Both the position numbers and the translations under genes were made by a program. A DNA stretch of 64,000 bases from Streptomyces sp. 1-11 (GTDB lineage: Bacteria; Actinomycetota; Actinomycetes; Streptomycetales; Streptomycetaceae): the NCBI RefSeq assembly GCF_007176755.1, contig NZ_BJTV01000014.1, forward strand, positions 159,809 to 223,808, in the 5' to 3' direction. Below the pieces are notes generated by a model. The model was given only the letters and a program-made list of their open reading frames with translations. It was not told the origin of the DNA and ran no database searches. Positions within the stretch are counted from its first letter, which is position 1. Each line of letters starts with the position of its first letter. This document shows, piece by piece, positions 41,601 through 49,308 of the stretch.

Positions 41601-43639
41601 GGGTGCGCATCGCCGGCACCGACCACTGGGCGGCCGTGGAGGACGCGGGCCGGCTGCGGGACGCGCTCGGCACGGCGCTGCCCGTGGGCGTCCCCGAGGC
41701 CTTCACCGAACCGGTCAAGGACCCGCTCGGCGACCTCCTCGCGCGCTACGCCCGCACGCACGGCCCGTTCACGTCGGCGACGGCGGCGGCCCGCTTCGGC
41801 CTGGGCGTGGCGGTCACCGACGGCGCCCTGCAGCGGCTGGCCGCGGCCGGCCGCGTCGTCCAGGGCGAGTTCCACCCGGCGGGCATCGGCCAGGAGTGGT
41901 GCGACGCGGCCGTGCTGCGCCGGCTGCGCCGCCGTTCCCTGGCGGCCCTGCGGCACGAGCTCGAGCCGGTCCCGCCCGCCGCGCTCGCCCAGTTCCTGCC
42001 GCAGTGGCAGCACATCGGCAAGGGACACGAACTGCGCGGCATCGACGGACTGGTGCGTGCCATCGAGCAGTTGCAGGGGGCCTCCGTGCCGGCCTCGGCG
42101 CTGGAGAAGCTGGTCCTGCCCTCACGGGTGGCCGGCTACACGCCCTCGATGCTCGACGAACTCACCACGGCCGGTGAGGTCGTGTGGGCCGGGGCGGGCG
42201 CCCTGCCCGGCAAGGACGGCTGGGTCTCCCTGTACCTCGCGGACGCGGCCCCGCTGCTGCTGCCCCCGCCGCACCCGCTGGAGCTGACGGCACTACACCA
42301 GTCCGTCCTGGACGCCCTCTCCGGCGGCTACGGCCTGTTCTTCCGCCAGATCGCCGACCAGGTGCGCGCCACCACGCACCCCGAGGCCACCGATCCCCAG
42401 CTGGCCGACGCCCTGTGGGATCTGGCCTGGTCGGGACGGCTCACCAACGACACCCTCACCCCGATGCGCGCCCTGCTCGGCTCCGGCCGCACCGCGGGCT
42501 CGACGGCCCACCGCGCCAAGCGCGCGGTACCGCGCGGCCGTTACGGCTCCCTGACCGCCGCGGCCCGCGCCACCTCGCGCAGCGGTCCGCCGACGGTGGC
42601 CGGACGCTGGTCCCTGCTCCCCGCGTCGGAGCCGGACGCCACCGTGCGCGCGCACGCGCTGGCCCGCACCCTCCTCGACCGGCACGGCGTGGTCACCCGG
42701 GGGGCGGTCGCCGCCGAGGGCGTCGAGGGCGGGTTCTCCGCGGTGTACCGCGTGCTGTCCGCCTTCGAGGACAGCGGGCAGGCCAGACGTGGCTACGTAG
42801 TCGAGGGGCTGGGCGCGGCCCAGTTCGCGATGGACGGCGCGGTCGACCGCCTCCGCGCGGTGTCGAACGCCCGCGAACGCGGCCAGGGCCTGCCCGACGG
42901 CTTCGGCGGCGACCAGGGCGGCTCGTCCTTCCCCGCAGAGGGCGGCGCCGCCGGCCACACCACTCCCGGCGTCTTCGAGCAGGCAGACGGCGGACTGGAC
43001 CATCCGGGCCTCGACGGCGACTTCACCTGGCCGCCGGGCGATACGGCGCGGCCGGGCGACGGTGACTTCACCTGGCCGCCGGGGAACGGTGGCCCCGCCC
43101 CGGACGAGTACGTCTCCCCGCGCGACCGCTCCCCGGCCGACCCCTTCGCCGCCCCCGGCTACGGCGGCCCCAGAGGCGGCGGTTCCGGTTACGGCCCGTA
43201 CGGCAACCGCGGACTCGGCGACCGCCGTGGCCGGTCCTCAGCCCCGGACCCGCGCGCCGCGGTCCTCGCCGCGGCCGACCCGGCCAGCGCCTACGGCGCC
43301 GCGCTGCCCTGGCCCGAACCACCGGCCGGCGCGGGGCACAAGCCCGGCCGCAAGGCCGGGTCGCTCGTCGTGCTGGTGGAGGGCGAGCTGACGCTGTACA
43401 TGGAGCGCGGCGGCAAGACCGTGCTGGCCTGGCCCGCCGACCCGGACACGGCCGCCGGAGACGACCCGCGCCTGCGCACCGCCGCCGAGGCACTGGCCGC
43501 TGCCGCCCGCGCGGGCTCCCTCGGCACCGTCACGGTCGAGCGGATCAACGGCGCCCAGGCCCTGACCTCTCCCCTGGGCACCCTGCTGGAAGCAGCCGGA
43601 TTCATCGCGACCCCGCGCGGCCTGCGCCTGCGCGCCTGA
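38630..43639 (+). CDS. lhr: Lhr-type large ATP-dependent helicase
   Basis: 1,669 residues, the long (Lhr-C-extended) form of superfamily 2. Walker A APTGSGKT at 51-58, DEVH at 175-178, GLSATVRPVDEVARY (motif III), HHGSVSKEQRALVEEDLKAGRLPAVVATSSLELGIDMG (motifs IV-V) and LQRVGRAGHQ (motif VI) are intact. Winged-helix and Lhr-specific domains follow. A Gly/Pro-rich linker at about 1,430-1,570 contains a duplicated DGDFTWPPG before the terminal domain (GSLVVLVEGELTLYMERGGKTVLAWPAD). Lhr translocates 3' to 5' on ssDNA and is linked to DNA repair. The next gene is a DNA glycosylase. Starts at 38630 or 38639 are both possible. Confidence 0.93.
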   Translation: MEDMVSSAHRALDGFSPATRGWFTGAFSAPTAAQAGAWRAIGAGSDVLVVAPTGSGKTLAAFLAALDQLASAPPPADPKKRCRVLYVSPLKALAVDVERNLRSPLTGIRQESVRLGLPEPEVKVGIRSGDTPPAERRALSTRPPDILITTPESLFLMLTSATRDALTGVETVILDEVHAVAGTKRGAHLALSLERLDELLPKPARRIGLSATVRPVDEVARYLSPRRKVEIVQPESGKEFDLSVVVPVEDMGELGGAPAADSGDGAERPSIWPHVEERITDLVQAHRSTIVFANSRRLAERLCNRLNEIAYERATGESLDEHHSPAELMGGSGAAHGAPPVIARAHHGSVSKEQRALVEEDLKAGRLPAVVATSSLELGIDMGAVDLVVQVESPPSVASGLQRVGRAGHQVGAVSTGVVFPKYRGDLVQSAVVTERMRSGAIESLRVPANPLDVLAQQLVAMTALDTWQFDDLLTVIRRAAPFASLPESAFTATLDMLAGRYPSDAFAELRPRVVWDRVAGTITGRPGAQRLAVTSGGTIPDRGLFGVFLAGSDPKKGGGRVGELDEEMVYESRVGDVFTLGTSSWRIEDITRDRVLVSPAPGVPGRLPFWKGDQLGRPLELGRAVGAFLREVGSLPPDDARLRLLTAGLDAWAVDNVLSYLSEQREACGHVPDDRTIVVERFRDELGDWRVVVHSPFGAQVHAPWALALGARLSERYGMDAQVMHADDGIVLRLPDADLMGLDLLDQEPVKGGAEYDSEQAPIGAADVAFDKGEVDQIVTDQVGGSALFASRFRECAARALLLPRRNPGRRTPLWQQRQRAAQLLQVASEFGSFPIVLEAIRECLQDVFDVPGLVELMGDIESRKVRLVEVTTPEPSPFARSLLFGYVAQFLYEGDSPLAERRAAALSLDSRLLAELLGQAELRELLDADVLTELERELQWLAEDRRVKDVEGVADVLRLLGPLTDAELAERGAEPQWARELAAARRAIRVRIAGTDHWAAVEDAGRLRDALGTALPVGVPEAFTEPVKDPLGDLLARYARTHGPFTSATAAARFGLGVAVTDGALQRLAAAGRVVQGEFHPAGIGQEWCDAAVLRRLRRRSLAALRHELEPVPPAALAQFLPQWQHIGKGHELRGIDGLVRAIEQLQGASVPASALEKLVLPSRVAGYTPSMLDELTTAGEVVWAGAGALPGKDGWVSLYLADAAPLLLPPPHPLELTALHQSVLDALSGGYGLFFRQIADQVRATTHPEATDPQLADALWDLAWSGRLTNDTLTPMRALLGSGRTAGSTAHRAKRAVPRGRYGSLTAAARATSRSGPPTVAGRWSLLPASEPDATVRAHALARTLLDRHGVVTRGAVAAEGVEGGFSAVYRVLSAFEDSGQARRGYVVEGLGAAQFAMDGAVDRLRAVSNARERGQGLPDGFGGDQGGSSFPAEGGAAGHTTPGVFEQADGGLDHPGLDGDFTWPPGDTARPGDGDFTWPPGNGGPAPDEYVSPRDRSPADPFAAPGYGGPRGGGSGYGPYGNRGLGDRRGRSSAPDPRAAVLAAADPASAYGAALPWPEPPAGAGHKPGRKAGSLVVLVEGELTLYMERGGKTVLAWPADPDTAAGDDPRLRTAAEALAAAARAGSLGTVTVERINGAQALTSPLGTLLEAAGFIATPRGLRLRA

Positions 43640-43659
43640 GCACGGTGGCCACCCCAACC

Positions 43660-43895
43660 CCCGCGCGCACCGCCGGCCACAGCATCCCGCGCGCGCCACG
43701 TGCCACCTGCACACCGCCGGCGACAGCATCCCGCGCGTGCCACGTGCCACCTGCACACCGCCGGCCATCGCATCCCGCGCGGCCACCCGCACACCGCGGG
43801 ACGCCGCATCCTGTGCGTACCGCGTGCCACCGCACTACGCAGGAGGCCGCAGGACGCCGCACTCCGCGCGTGCCACCGCACATCACCCGTCCGTG
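43660..43895. repeat. About 44-bp degenerate tandem repeat between lhr and the glycosylase gene
   Basis: The unit GCACACCGCCGGCGACAGC, then ATCCCGCGCGTGCCACGTG, then CCACCT recurs from about 43665 and 43709 with high identity. Three more decayed, indel-bearing copies run to about 43895. There are no unique spacers between copies. It fills almost the whole 269-bp gap. Confidence 0.8.
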
Positions 43896-43908
43896 GCACC
43901 CTTGACGC

Positions 43909-44760
43909 ATGCCCGAAGGTGACACGGTCTGGCAGGCCGCGAAGCGGCTGCACGAGGCCCTCGCGGGCAAGGTGGTGACCCGAAGCGACTTCCGGGTGCC
44001 GCAGTACGCGACGGTCGACCTCACCGGCCGGAAGGTGCTGAGCACGATCCCGCGCGGCAAGCACCTGCTGACCCGCTTCGAGGGCGGCCTGACCCTGCAC
44101 ACGCATCTGCGCATGGAGGGCGCCTGGAAGGTGTTCGGCGCCGGTGAACGCTGGCGCGGCGGCCCCGCCCACCAGATCCGGGTCATCCTCGGCACCGCCG
44201 ACCGCACGGCCGTCGGCTACCGCCTCCCGTTGCTGGAATTCCTGCGCACCGGCGAAGAGGAAGGCGCCGTAGGCCACCTGGGCCCCGACCTGCTCGGCCC
44301 GGACTGGGACCCCGAGCTCGCCCTCGCCAACCTGCTCGCCGACCCCGGCCGTCCCCTCGGCGAGGCCCTGCTCGACCAGCGCAATCTGGCCGGCATCGGC
44401 AACGTCTACAAGTGCGAGCTCTGCTTCCTGCTCGGCGCGACCCCCTGGCTGCCGGTCGGCGCGCTGCCGGCGGACCGGGCCGCCCGGCTCCCGGGGCTCG
44501 CGAAGAAGCTGCTGGAGAGCAACCGCGACCGTCCGGTCCGGCAGACCACGGGCCTGCACCGGGAGGACCTCTTCGTGTACGGCCGCGCGCCCCGCCCGTG
44601 CCTGCGCTGCCGCACGTCGATCCGAGTCGCCGACCAGCGCGACGGCTACCAGGAACGGCCCACCTACTGGTGCCCCAACTGCCAGAAGGGCCCGGCGCCC
44701 GCGCGGGGGACGGCCCAGGCGTGGCGTGAGCGCTATCCCCGTAGATCACCCTCCGCCTGA
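43909..44760 (+). CDS. Fpg/Nei-family DNA glycosylase (endonuclease VIII-like)
   Basis: 283 residues. The N-terminal MPEGDTV supplies the catalytic Pro2 and Glu3. The helix-two-turn-helix includes LLDQRNLAGIGNVYKCELCFL. A zinc finger has C231, C234, C255 and C258 (PCLRCRTSI, YWCPNCQK). The sequence matches the Nei2 branch of actinobacteria better than Fpg. It excises oxidised pyrimidines and nicks the strand. It follows the Lhr helicase gene on the same strand, a common pairing in Streptomyces that suggests a shared repair role. Confidence 0.93.
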   Translation: MPEGDTVWQAAKRLHEALAGKVVTRSDFRVPQYATVDLTGRKVLSTIPRGKHLLTRFEGGLTLHTHLRMEGAWKVFGAGERWRGGPAHQIRVILGTADRTAVGYRLPLLEFLRTGEEEGAVGHLGPDLLGPDWDPELALANLLADPGRPLGEALLDQRNLAGIGNVYKCELCFLLGATPWLPVGALPADRAARLPGLAKKLLESNRDRPVRQTTGLHREDLFVYGRAPRPCLRCRTSIRVADQRDGYQERPTYWCPNCQKGPAPARGTAQAWRERYPRRSPSA

Positions 44761-44771
44761 CCGAGGAACCG

Positions 44772-45221
44772 TCAGGAGCGCCCGTCCCCGACATCCGCCG
44801 CACCGGCGTCCGGGTCACCTGGGTCGGCGTCCGGGTCACCTAGGTCCGCGGCCCCGGCGTCCAGGCCGGCGACGTCCGGCAGGGACGGACCCGCACCAGC
44901 CGAGCAGAGGGCAACCGCCGCCCCGCTGGCGCTTTCGCCCCGCCAGGCGGCCGTCCACCGTCCGGCCGTGACGGCGCCCGCCGCCCGTCCCTCGGGCACG
45001 CAGTGCACCGGCAGAACGCTGAGCCCCCAGCCACCTATCGCGACGGCTCCTTCGAGCGCGCCCGCGCCGTGTCCGAAGGCGATCCGCAGCACGGCCCACC
45101 ACCACACGGCGCCCAGCCCGAGAACGATTCCCCGGCGCACCACCCGCCTGTGCACCGCCGCGGCCTCCGGCCGGACACCGGAGCGGCGCCGGCCCGTACG
45201 GGAGGCGCACCAGGGGCTCAC
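44772..45221 (-). CDS. Hypothetical membrane-associated protein
   Basis: About 149 residues from a GTG at 45221; starts further in are possible and no ribosome site decides. One clear hydrophobic segment, GIVLGLGAVWWWAVLRIAFG, is followed by GALEGAVAIGGWGLSVLPVHCVPEG, possibly a second. The C-terminal 40 residues are Asp/Gly/Ala-rich with a short internal repeat (DAGAADLGDPDADPGDPDAGAADVGD) mirrored by direct repeats at DNA level near 44808-44860. I recall similar small membrane proteins in Streptomyces, without function. It is convergent with the glycosylase gene, leaving only 11 nt. Confidence 0.5.
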   Translation of the reverse strand: MSPWCASRTGRRRSGVRPEAAAVHRRVVRRGIVLGLGAVWWWAVLRIAFGHGAGALEGAVAIGGWGLSVLPVHCVPEGRAAGAVTAGRWTAAWRGESASGAAVALCSAGAGPSLPDVAGLDAGAADLGDPDADPGDPDAGAADVGDGRS

Positions 45222-45282
45222 GGGCGTGAGGACACCGGGCCGGCGGTCCGGCGGCTCGCGGCCACCGGGCCCGGGCCGCTCC

Positions 45283-45753
45283 TCACGCGTTCTCCGCCTG
45301 GAACATCCAGTGGTGCTTCTCCAGGTCGGCGCTGATCCCGATGAGGATGTCCTGGGAGACGGGGTCGGGCTCGCCGGTCGCCGCCACCCGCTCGCGCATC
45401 CGCGTGATCACCGCGCCCAACGCGTCCACCATCGCCCGTACCGCGTCGACGTCCTTGATCCAGCCGGCCGGGGTGGCTCCGATGCCGCTGCCGGCGGCCA
45501 CGGTGGGAGCACGTCCGTCGGGCGGGACGCCGAGGGCCGAGGCCCGCTCGGCCACCGTGTCGGAGTGGGTGCGGGCGGAGGCGACGACCTCGTCGAGCTG
45601 GAGGTGGATGGACCGGAAGCGGGGGCCGACGATGTTCCAGTGGATCTGCTTGGCGACCAGCGAGAGGTCGACCAGGTCCACCAGGGCGCCCTGCAGGGCC
45701 TCGGAGACGGTCTTCAGTGCCTCGTCGGGCAGCGGGCTCTTCACGACGTACAT
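45283..45753 (-). CDS. Dps-family DNA-protecting ferritin
   Basis: 156 residues. The inter-subunit ferroxidase ligands are present at the family spacing: H38 (AKQIHWNIVG), H50, D54, D65 and E69, matching E. coli Dps H51/H63/D67/D78/E82. A GGAGGAAG site precedes the ATG. The protein forms dodecamers that oxidise and store iron and shield DNA under stress. The N-terminal tail is very short, so DNA binding through a basic tail is not evident. Synteny suggests it corresponds to one of the S. coelicolor Dps proteins (DpsB), but I assign no symbol. Confidence 0.92.
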   Translation of the reverse strand: MYVVKSPLPDEALKTVSEALQGALVDLVDLSLVAKQIHWNIVGPRFRSIHLQLDEVVASARTHSDTVAERASALGVPPDGRAPTVAAGSGIGATPAGWIKDVDAVRAMVDALGAVITRMRERVAATGEPDPVSQDILIGISADLEKHHWMFQAENA

Positions 45754-45857
45754 CCGCTTCCTCCGGTGGGTGCGCCGGTCACGTCACTCCACGATGACCG
45801 CCGCACCGGGTACCGGCAAATGGACGCAGCCACCGGCGCCGACCGCGCGGACGGACG

Positions 45858-45910
45858 GAAGCCCCGGCCGGGCCGCCAGGTCGAGCCTGGCGAAGCCGGG
45901 CCGGGGCTTC
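45858..45910 (-). terminator. Cruciform-like terminator after clgR
   Basis: GAAGCCCCGGCC (45858-45869) pairs with GGCCGGGGCTTC (45899-45910), and an inner GCCAGG/CCTGGC stem lies between. It is 36 nt past the clgR stop on the minus strand. Confidence 0.75.
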
Positions 45911-45945
45911 ATGCGCATCGTGGGGTCAGGCCGTGCTCGCGCACG

Positions 45946-46320
45946 TCACGCGGCGACCACGTCCACCGCCTCGGCGGGCGCCTTGATGGTCACCCGTTCC
46001 GGTGGCACACCGGTCACCGACACGGAACCCAGCATCGGACGGACCGGCGTGGGCACGGGCTCGGTGGCCGTGGCGGACTGGGCCAGTTCGGCGAGCGCCA
46101 GTTCGTCGCTCACTTCCCGCATGAGTTCCGACATCCGTACGTCCAGCGCGTCGCAGATGGCGGAGAGCAGCTCGGAGGAAGCCTCCTTCTGCCCCCGCTC
46201 CACCTCGGAGAGATAGCCGAGTGAGACTCGGGCGGACGAGGAGACTTCGCGCAGAGTACGGCCCTGGCGTTGGCGCTGCCGACGCAGCACGTCACCCAGC
46301 AGGCGACGGAGCAGAATCAT
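45946..46320 (-). CDS. clgR: ClgR, HTH regulator of clp protease genes
   Basis: 124 residues. XRE-type helix-turn-helix at about 22-58 (RTLREVSSSARVSLGYLSEVERGQKEASSELLSAICDAL). A GGAGGGAG site fixes the ATG at 46320. The protein ends in VVAA: in Streptomyces ClgR activates clpP1P2, lon and clpC, and is itself degraded by ClpP in a manner that depends on its two C-terminal alanines, which are present here. The name follows this match and the conserved position downstream of cinA. Confidence 0.88.
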   Translation of the reverse strand: MILLRRLLGDVLRRQRQRQGRTLREVSSSARVSLGYLSEVERGQKEASSELLSAICDALDVRMSELMREVSDELALAELAQSATATEPVPTPVRPMLGSVSVTGVPPERVTIKAPAEAVDVVAA

Positions 46321-46429
46321 CGGTGGCTCCCTCCTCGGACCGCGTAGCCGCATCCTTCTCGCCCCACCGTACCGCCTTGCGCCGCGGCCGTGCGGGGAGC
46401 GATGTCTTGTTCACTCAGGGCTGCAAACA

Positions 46430-46975
46430 TCAAAACCCCCCGTTCCGTTCCGTATCCTGTGCCCGCTCATTCCCAGTCTGTTCGCCCGCAAGCTCCTTCA
46501 GAAGCAGTGCGAGTACGCTCCGTACACTCTCCATACGAATTTCCGTACGGTCGCCGTTCAACCGCAGCGCCTCCACTTTTCCGCCCGGGGCGGAACCCGG
46601 GCGGGCGGGAAGGGGCCCGTCGACGGCGACGAAGACCGTGCCCACGGACTGGCCGTCCTGCGGGTCGGGGCCGGCGACCCCGGTGGTCGCGAGGCCCCAG
46701 TCGGCGCCCAGGGCCTTGCGCACCCCGGCCGCCATCTGGCCCGCGACCTGCGGATCCACCGCACCGCGCTCGGCCAGCAGAGTGGCGTCGACCCCCAGCA
46801 GTTCCCGCTTCAGCTCGGTGGCGTAGGCGGTGACCGAACCGCGGAAGACCTTGGACGCCCCGGGGACGCCCGTGATCTCCGCCGCCACCAGACCACCGGT
46901 GAGCGACTCCGCGACGGCGAGGCTCTCGCCCCTCACGGTCAGTAGCCGCACCAGTTCGGTGGCCTCGGGACTCAC
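46430..46975 (-). CDS. CinA C-terminal domain protein (PncC-type NMN deamidase)
   Basis: 181 residues, only the C-terminal amidase domain of CinA. Characteristic motifs are LAVAESLTGGLVAAEIT with the nucleophile serine region, FRGSVTAYATELKRELLGV and ADWGLATTGVAGPDPQDGQSVGTVFVAV. Related proteins deamidate nicotinamide mononucleotide in NAD recycling. The GTG start overlaps the pgsA stop (GTGA). Together with rimO and pgsA it is a tightly packed operon preceding clgR. Confidence 0.9.
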   Translation of the reverse strand: MSPEATELVRLLTVRGESLAVAESLTGGLVAAEITGVPGASKVFRGSVTAYATELKRELLGVDATLLAERGAVDPQVAGQMAAGVRKALGADWGLATTGVAGPDPQDGQSVGTVFVAVDGPLPARPGSAPGGKVEALRLNGDRTEIRMESVRSVLALLLKELAGEQTGNERAQDTERNGGF

Positions 46976-47748
46976 GCTTCCTTCTCTCCCAACGCGGCCG
47001 CGCGCTCGGCGATTCCCCGCCGGCGCAGCACGACGGCCTGCCGTACGTAGTCGAGGCCGGTGACGACGGTGAGCACCACCGCCGCGGCCATCACCCAGAA
47101 CCTCATGGTGGCCAGCCACCCCGTCAGCGCCAGGACGTACATCCCGACGGCGATGCCCTGGGTGAGCGTCTTGAGCTTGCCGCCCCGGCTCGCGGGGATC
47201 ACGCCGTAGCGGATGACGAGGAAGCGCAGCAGCGTGATGCCGAGCTCCCGGCCGAGGATCACGGCCGTCACCCACCACGGCAGATCGCCCAGTGCCGACA
47301 GACAGACGAGCGCCGCACCCATGATCGCCTTGTCGGCGATGGGGTCGGCGATCTTCCCGAAGTCGGTGACCAGGTCGTAGGTGCGCGCCAGATGCCCGTC
47401 GAACAGATCGGTGATCATGGCGACGGCGAAAGCCGCCCAGGCGAACGAGCGCCAGGCCGGGTCGTAGCCGCCGTCCGCCAGCATCAGCATCACGAAGCCG
47501 GGCACGAGGAGCAGGCGCAGCATCGTCAGCAGATTGGCGACGTTCCACACGCTGGCCTGGTTGACGGCCGCCGCCGTCAGTTTCCCGCCGCGCGCGGGAC
47601 GGACGCCGCCCTCGGGGCCGGGGGCGGGAGCGGAAGAACGGGCGGCGGTGCCGGAGACCTCGGAAGCTGCGCCGTCGGCGGCGGCCGCACCCCGGGCGCC
47701 CTGCGCACCGGTGGAGCCGCCCGCGGCGGATGCCGGGACTCCGGTCAT
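46972..47748 (-). CDS. pgsA: CDP-diacylglycerol-glycerol-3-phosphate phosphatidyltransferase
   Basis: 258 residues. The CDP-alcohol phosphotransferase signature is exact: DLFDGHLARTYDLVTDFGKI followed by ADPIAD, giving the D-x2-DG-x2-AR-x8-G-x3-D-x3-D pattern. About five to six membrane helices follow the WNVANLLTMLRLLLVP start. The first 60 residues are an Ala/Gly/Pro-rich disordered extension. The reaction makes phosphatidylglycerophosphate, the precursor of phosphatidylglycerol and cardiolipin. The ATG overlaps the rimO stop by 4 nt. Confidence 0.93.
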   Translation of the reverse strand: MTGVPASAAGGSTGAQGARGAAAADGAASEVSGTAARSSAPAPGPEGGVRPARGGKLTAAAVNQASVWNVANLLTMLRLLLVPGFVMLMLADGGYDPAWRSFAWAAFAVAMITDLFDGHLARTYDLVTDFGKIADPIADKAIMGAALVCLSALGDLPWWVTAVILGRELGITLLRFLVIRYGVIPASRGGKLKTLTQGIAVGMYVLALTGWLATMRFWVMAAAVVLTVVTGLDYVRQAVVLRRRGIAERAAALGEKEA

Positions 47749-49217
47749 CTGCCCGCCTCCTCACTGCACGACGGCGAGCCCGCCAGCGGCTCGGCGACCA
47801 GGTCGACGCCTTCGGTGCCGACCACCTTCGCCTCGACCATACGTCCCACGCTCAGGCCCTCGCCGCTCGTGAGGAGCACCTGGCCGTCCGTCTCCGGGGC
47901 CTGGTGCGCGGCCCGGCCGTAAACGCCCTCCTCGCCGTCGACGGACTCCACGAGGACGTGCACGGTCTCGCCGAGGCGCTCCTCGGCGCGCTGGGAGACG
48001 AGCTCCTCGGCGAGCCGGGAGACCCGCGCGAGACGCTCGGCGACGACGTCCTCGTCGAGCTTGTCGTCGTAGGTCGCCGCCTCCGTGCCCTCCTCGTCGG
48101 AGTAGCCGAAGACACCGATGGCGTCCAGGCGGGCGCCGTTCAGGAAGCGCTCCAGCTCGGCCAGGTCGGCCTCGCTCTCGCCGGGGAAGCCGACGATGAA
48201 GTTGGAGCGCACGCCGGCCTGCGGCGCCTTGCCGCGGATGGTGTCCAGCAGCTCCAGGAAGCGGTCGGTGTCACCGAAGCGGCGCATCGCGCGCAGCACT
48301 CCGGGCGCGGAGTGCTGGAAGGACAGGTCGAAGTAGGGCACGACCTTCGGGGTGGAGGTCAGCACGTCGATCAGGCCCGGGCGCATCTCGGCCGGCTGCA
48401 GGTAGCTCACCCGCACCCGCTCGAGGCCGTCGACCTCCGCCAGCTCGGGCAGCAGGGACTCCAGCAGGCGGATGTCGCCCAGGTCCTTGCCGTAGGAGGT
48501 GTTGTTCTCGGAGACCAGCATGATCTCCTTCACGCCCTGCTCGGCGAGCCAGCGGGTCTCGTTCAGCACGTCGCTCGGGCGGCGGGAGATGAAGGAGCCG
48601 CGGAAGGAGGGAATGGCGCAGAAGGAGCAGCGCCGGTCGCAGCCGGAGGCGAGCTTCACCGAGGCCACCGGCGAGCCGTCCAGCCGGCGGCGCAGGGGCG
48701 CGCGCGGGCCGGAGGCGGGCGCCACGCCCTCGGGGAGGTCGGCCGGGCCGTGGCCGGGCAGCGCCACGGCGGCGGCGGACTCCTGCCGCTCGGCAGGGCT
48801 GATCGGCAGCAGCTTGCGGCGGTCGCGGGGGGTGTGCGCGGCGTGGATGCCGCCGTTGAGGATGGTCTGCAGGCGGTCGGAGATGTCGGCGTAGTCGTCG
48901 AAGCCGAGCACGCCGTCGGCCTCGGGCAGCGCCGCGGCCAGTTCCTTGCCGTACCGCTCGGCCATGCAGCCCACGGCCACCACGGCCTGGGTTCTGCCGT
49001 GGTCCTTGAGGTCGTTGGCCTCCAGAAGGGCGTCCACGGAGTCCTTCTTGGCGGCTTCGACGAAACCACAGGTGTTGACCACGGCGACATCGGCGCCCGC
49101 GGCGTCCTCGACGAGCTGCCAGCCGTCCGCCTCCAAACGGCCTGCGAGCTCCTCCGAGTCCACCTCGTTACGGGCGCAGCCGAGAGTGACGAGTGCGACG
49201 GTACGGCGTTCAGGCAT
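47745..49217 (-). CDS. rimO: Ribosomal protein S12 methylthiotransferase RimO
   Basis: 490 residues, paralogue of MiaB. The UPF0004 cluster cysteines are C14 (LGCARNEVDSE), C50 (NTCGF) and C84 (VGCMAERYG). The radical-SAM motif is SGCDRRCSFCAIPSFRG. A TRAM domain follows. The segment LGCARNEVDSE and the RIHA-like C-terminus mark RimO rather than MiaB. It methylthiolates the conserved aspartate of S12. A linker of about 50 residues rich in Ala/Pro/Arg (ALPGHGPADLPEG) separates the first two domains. It is the first gene of the rimO-pgsA-cinA run. Confidence 0.95.
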   Translation of the reverse strand: MPERRTVALVTLGCARNEVDSEELAGRLEADGWQLVEDAAGADVAVVNTCGFVEAAKKDSVDALLEANDLKDHGRTQAVVAVGCMAERYGKELAAALPEADGVLGFDDYADISDRLQTILNGGIHAAHTPRDRRKLLPISPAERQESAAAVALPGHGPADLPEGVAPASGPRAPLRRRLDGSPVASVKLASGCDRRCSFCAIPSFRGSFISRRPSDVLNETRWLAEQGVKEIMLVSENNTSYGKDLGDIRLLESLLPELAEVDGLERVRVSYLQPAEMRPGLIDVLTSTPKVVPYFDLSFQHSAPGVLRAMRRFGDTDRFLELLDTIRGKAPQAGVRSNFIVGFPGESEADLAELERFLNGARLDAIGVFGYSDEEGTEAATYDDKLDEDVVAERLARVSRLAEELVSQRAEERLGETVHVLVESVDGEEGVYGRAAHQAPETDGQVLLTSGEGLSVGRMVEAKVVGTEGVDLVAEPLAGSPSCSEEAGR

Positions 49218-49255
49218 GGGCTCAAGACTACTTTGTCTGGCTGACACCCCACGTC

Positions 49256-49287
49256 GACGGGGTTGGCCGATCCGAGCCAACCCCGTC
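49256..49287 (-). terminator. Terminator after the RodZ-like gene
   Basis: GACGGGGTTGGC (49256-49267) and GCCAACCCCGTC (49276-49287) form a perfect 12-bp stem with an 8-nt loop, 21 nt after the RodZ-like stop and ahead of rimO. Confidence 0.85.
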
Positions 49288-49308
49288 ACACCCGTGTCCC
49301 GGCGGCGC

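Noticed and set aside
38612..42028. A 1,138-codon open frame antisense to the Lhr helicase
   Set aside because: Shadow of the helicase gene, whose motifs are intact on the plus strand.
43660..43895. CRISPR array
   Set aside because: The 44-bp units abut directly with no unique spacers, the copies decay progressively, and no cas genes are near.
46480..46500. A ClgR operator (GTTCGC-type) near clgR
   Set aside because: A GTTCGCCCGC stretch is present but lies inside the cinA-like coding end and only half-matches the consensus.
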